A DNA stretch of 5,637 bases. Source: JAMIFN01 sp035906235 (GTDB taxonomy: Bacteria; Pseudomonadota; Gammaproteobacteria; Burkholderiales; Burkholderiaceae_C). The notes beneath the pieces were generated by a model that worked only from the letters and a program-made list of their open reading frames with translations, was not told the origin of the DNA and did not search any database. Position numbers and translations under genes: made by a program. Below, one piece after another: positions 4,621 through 5,637 of this stretch. Where the stretch lies: assembly GCA_035906235.1 (NCBI GenBank), contig JAMIFN010000006.1, positions 1-5,637 of the forward strand, given 5' to 3'. Numbering within the stretch: the stretch's first letter is position 1; the number at the start of each line of letters is the position of its first letter.

Positions 4621-5466
4621 ATGCGAGCCGATCAATTATTGGTGGAGCGCGGCCTGGCCGCCAGTCGCAGCCAAGCGCAGCGCCTGCTGGCCGCTGGTGT
4701 GCGCTGGCGCATGGGGGATGCTGCGCCTTGGCAGCAGGTGAAGAAAAACAGCGAAGACCTGCCGCAGGCGGCGCAGATCGAATTGCAAGACGCCAGCGAA
4801 GCGGCTTTTGTCTCGCGTGGCGGACTAAAACTGCAAGGGGCGCTGGCGGCTACGGGCATCAGCGCAGCGGGCAAAACTTGTTTGGATGTGGGGCAAAGCA
4901 CGGGCGGTTTTAGCGATTGCCTGCTGCAAGCGGGCGCGGCGGCGGTGCTGGGCGTGGATGTGGGGCATGGGCAGTTGCACCCCAGTTTGGCGCAGCATCC
5001 GCAAGTTTTGGCCTTAGAAGGCATCAACGCCCGTGAGCTGAGTGCCGAGGCTTTGACGGCATCAATTTTGATAGCTACTCAGGCAGGTTTTACGCCAGAA
5101 AACACCAAAAACACCCTTAAAAATGACTTGATTACTGCCCTGCAGCATGGCTTTGATCTGGTGGTGGGGGATTTGTCTTTTATTTCGCTTAGCCTGGTGT
5201 TGCCGCGCTTAGCCCCGCTATTGGCGGCGGGTGGGCAATTGCTGCTGCTGGTCAAACCCCAGTTTGAACTGCAGCCTGCCGATATCGGCAAGGGCGGCAT
5301 CGTGCGTGACGCGGCCAAATACGCGCAGGTAGAGGCCAAAATCCGCCGCGTGTGCGCCGATTGCGGCCTGCAGGTGCAAGCCTGGCTCGACTCGCCCATA
5401 CAAGGGGGCGATGGCAACCGCGAATTTTTTGTCTGGGCAGGCCGCGCCGCAGCGCCCTGCAGCTAA
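4621..5466 (+). CDS. tlyA: TlyA-family rRNA (cytidine-2'-O)-methyltransferase / hemolysin A family
   Basis: S4-domain RNA-binding region (about 1-60, starting MRADQLLVERGLAASRSQAQ) fused to an FtsJ-type SAM-dependent methyltransferase. In mycobacteria TlyA 2'-O-methylates 16S and 23S rRNA, and its loss gives capreomycin resistance; the name also reflects reported hemolysin activity. Visible motifs are SRGGLKL (65-71), the SAM loop LDVGQSTGGFSD (88-99), VVGDLSFISL (181-190), LLVKPQFE (209-216), GKGGIVRD (223-230) and NREFFVW (266-272). The K-D-K-E tetrad is Lys70, Asp184, Lys212 and Glu268. The last two spacings (28 and 56) equal those I recall for M. tuberculosis TlyA (K69, D154, K182, E238), but Lys to Asp is 114 instead of 85, i.e. 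29 extra residues. These fall at about 147-175 and are encoded by AT-rich, repeat-like DNA. The frame is intact, so the protein is probably made. The Shine-Dalgarno is weak; the gene lies 15 bases after its neighbour. Confidence 0.93.
   Translation: MRADQLLVERGLAASRSQAQRLLAAGVRWRMGDAAPWQQVKKNSEDLPQAAQIELQDASEAAFVSRGGLKLQGALAATGISAAGKTCLDVGQSTGGFSDCLLQAGAAAVLGVDVGHGQLHPSLAQHPQVLALEGINARELSAEALTASILIATQAGFTPENTKNTLKNDLITALQHGFDLVVGDLSFISLSLVLPRLAPLLAAGGQLLLLVKPQFELQPADIGKGGIVRDAAKYAQVEAKIRRVCADCGLQVQAWLDSPIQGGDGNREFFVWAGRAAAPCS
5060..5130 (+). repeat. Dispersed repeat element inside tlyA (coding copy)
   Basis: Bases 5060-5091 match the - strand of the intergenic element (391 to 360) at 26 of 32 positions, with 18 of 19 identical from AGCTA through TCAGGCAGGTTTT. 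Further on, CTTAAAAATGAC (5116-5127) weakly resembles the second terminus of the intergenic copy (ATTAAAAATAAG). The block has 26 G+C in 70 bases (37%), against 35 in 60 (58%) just before it. It encodes SILIATQAGFTPENTKNTLK and a few more residues, a segment absent from TlyA proteins I know, placed between the LEGINAR strand and the catalytic GFDLVVGDLSF strand. The right boundary is uncertain; tetrad spacing suggests about 87 bp were added in total. Confidence 0.6.
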
Positions 5467-5476
5467 ACCCTAAGCC

Positions 5477-5637
5477 CTAAACCTTGTCGATTTTGCTGAC
5501 CTTGAGCCATTTCACCGTGCCGCTGACGGTGTGCAGGGCGGTAAAAATTAGCCCGGCTTTGGCATAGCTCTCGCCGCGCTTGGGCACATGGCCCAGTTCG
5601 TGGGCGATCAGGCCGGCGATGGTGTCGAACTGTTGCT
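5477..5637 (-). CDS. CorC/HlyC-family (CNNM-type) transporter, C-terminal fragment
   Basis: Reading leftward from the window edge, an open frame ends at TAG (5479-5477) and gives 53 C-terminal residues, including FDTIAGLIAHELGHVPKRGE, then SYAKAGLIFTALHTVSGTVK, then WLKVSKIDKV. This matches the pattern of the CorC/HlyC transporter-associated domain (D-T-x-x-G-x-x-x-x-x-L-G-x-x-P-x-x-G-e, then a strand pair ending V-x-x-x), which follows two CBS domains in the CorC/HlyC/YfjD group of membrane proteins linked to divalent-cation efflux and tolerance. The HELGH string looks like a zinc-protease motif but sits exactly where the family has its hydrophobic helix, so I read it as coincidence. The gene is convergent with tlyA, with only 10 bases between the two stop codons and no clear terminator there. 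Confidence 0.85.
   Translation of the reverse strand, partial: QQFDTIAGLIAHELGHVPKRGESYAKAGLIFTALHTVSGTVKWLKVSKIDKV

Noticed and set aside
5462..5483. Telomere-like CCCTAAA repeats at the tlyA/corC junction.
   Set aside because: Only two imperfect copies, overlapping the stop-codon region of two genes; chance is sufficient.
5477..5637. Zinc metalloprotease, because the fragment contains HELGH.
   Set aside because: The surrounding residues fit the CorC/HlyC C-terminal domain, where this position is a helix, and the fragment is at the protein's end with no third zinc ligand visible.

Overview
The window looks like chromosome from a moderately GC-rich betaproteobacterium, most likely Burkholderiales and probably Comamonadaceae. 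The evidence is the pairing of aat with pyrD, the quinone-linked (class 2) PyrD, the codon usage, and short dispersed repeats that recall ones I remember from that family. This placement is an inference from gene content. No phage, transposase, integrase or CRISPR signal is visible.

Layout: bases 1-90 are the last 29 codons of an unidentified rightward gene. Bases 91-413 hold no gene. This stretch carries a tandem array of an 8-bp unit (about 12 copies), two small hairpins, and an AT-rich repeat element bounded by a 16-bp direct repeat. A leftward cluster follows: pyrD (2031-3104), an alpha/beta hydrolase (1183-2025) and aat (414-1181). Its gaps are 5 bp and 1 bp, so it is almost certainly one transcript. 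It joins de novo pyrimidine synthesis, an esterase-like enzyme of unknown substrate, and N-end-rule aminoacyl transfer. A 159-bp divergent intergenic region (3105-3263) then leads to a rightward cluster: a class D (OXA-type) beta-lactamase (3264-4097), a Cass2/GyrI-like effector-binding protein (4120-4605) and tlyA, an rRNA 2'-O-methyltransferase/hemolysin family gene (4621-5466). Gaps there are 22 and 15 bp. The last 161 bp are the 3' end of a leftward CorC/HlyC-family transporter gene, convergent with tlyA.

The most interesting observation is in tlyA. Residues about 147-175 form an extra segment between the catalytic Lys and the catalytic Asp. The DNA encoding it is AT-rich (26 G+C in 70 bases) and shares 26 of 32 bases, including a 13-base perfect match, with the repeat element in the non-coding region before aat (opposite orientation). 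The simplest reading is that a short dispersed repeat inserted in frame into tlyA and is now translated, much as Rickettsia palindromic elements are. Second in interest is the pairing of an OXA enzyme with a small drug-binding-type domain protein in one transcription unit. The other genes look intact and ordinary.
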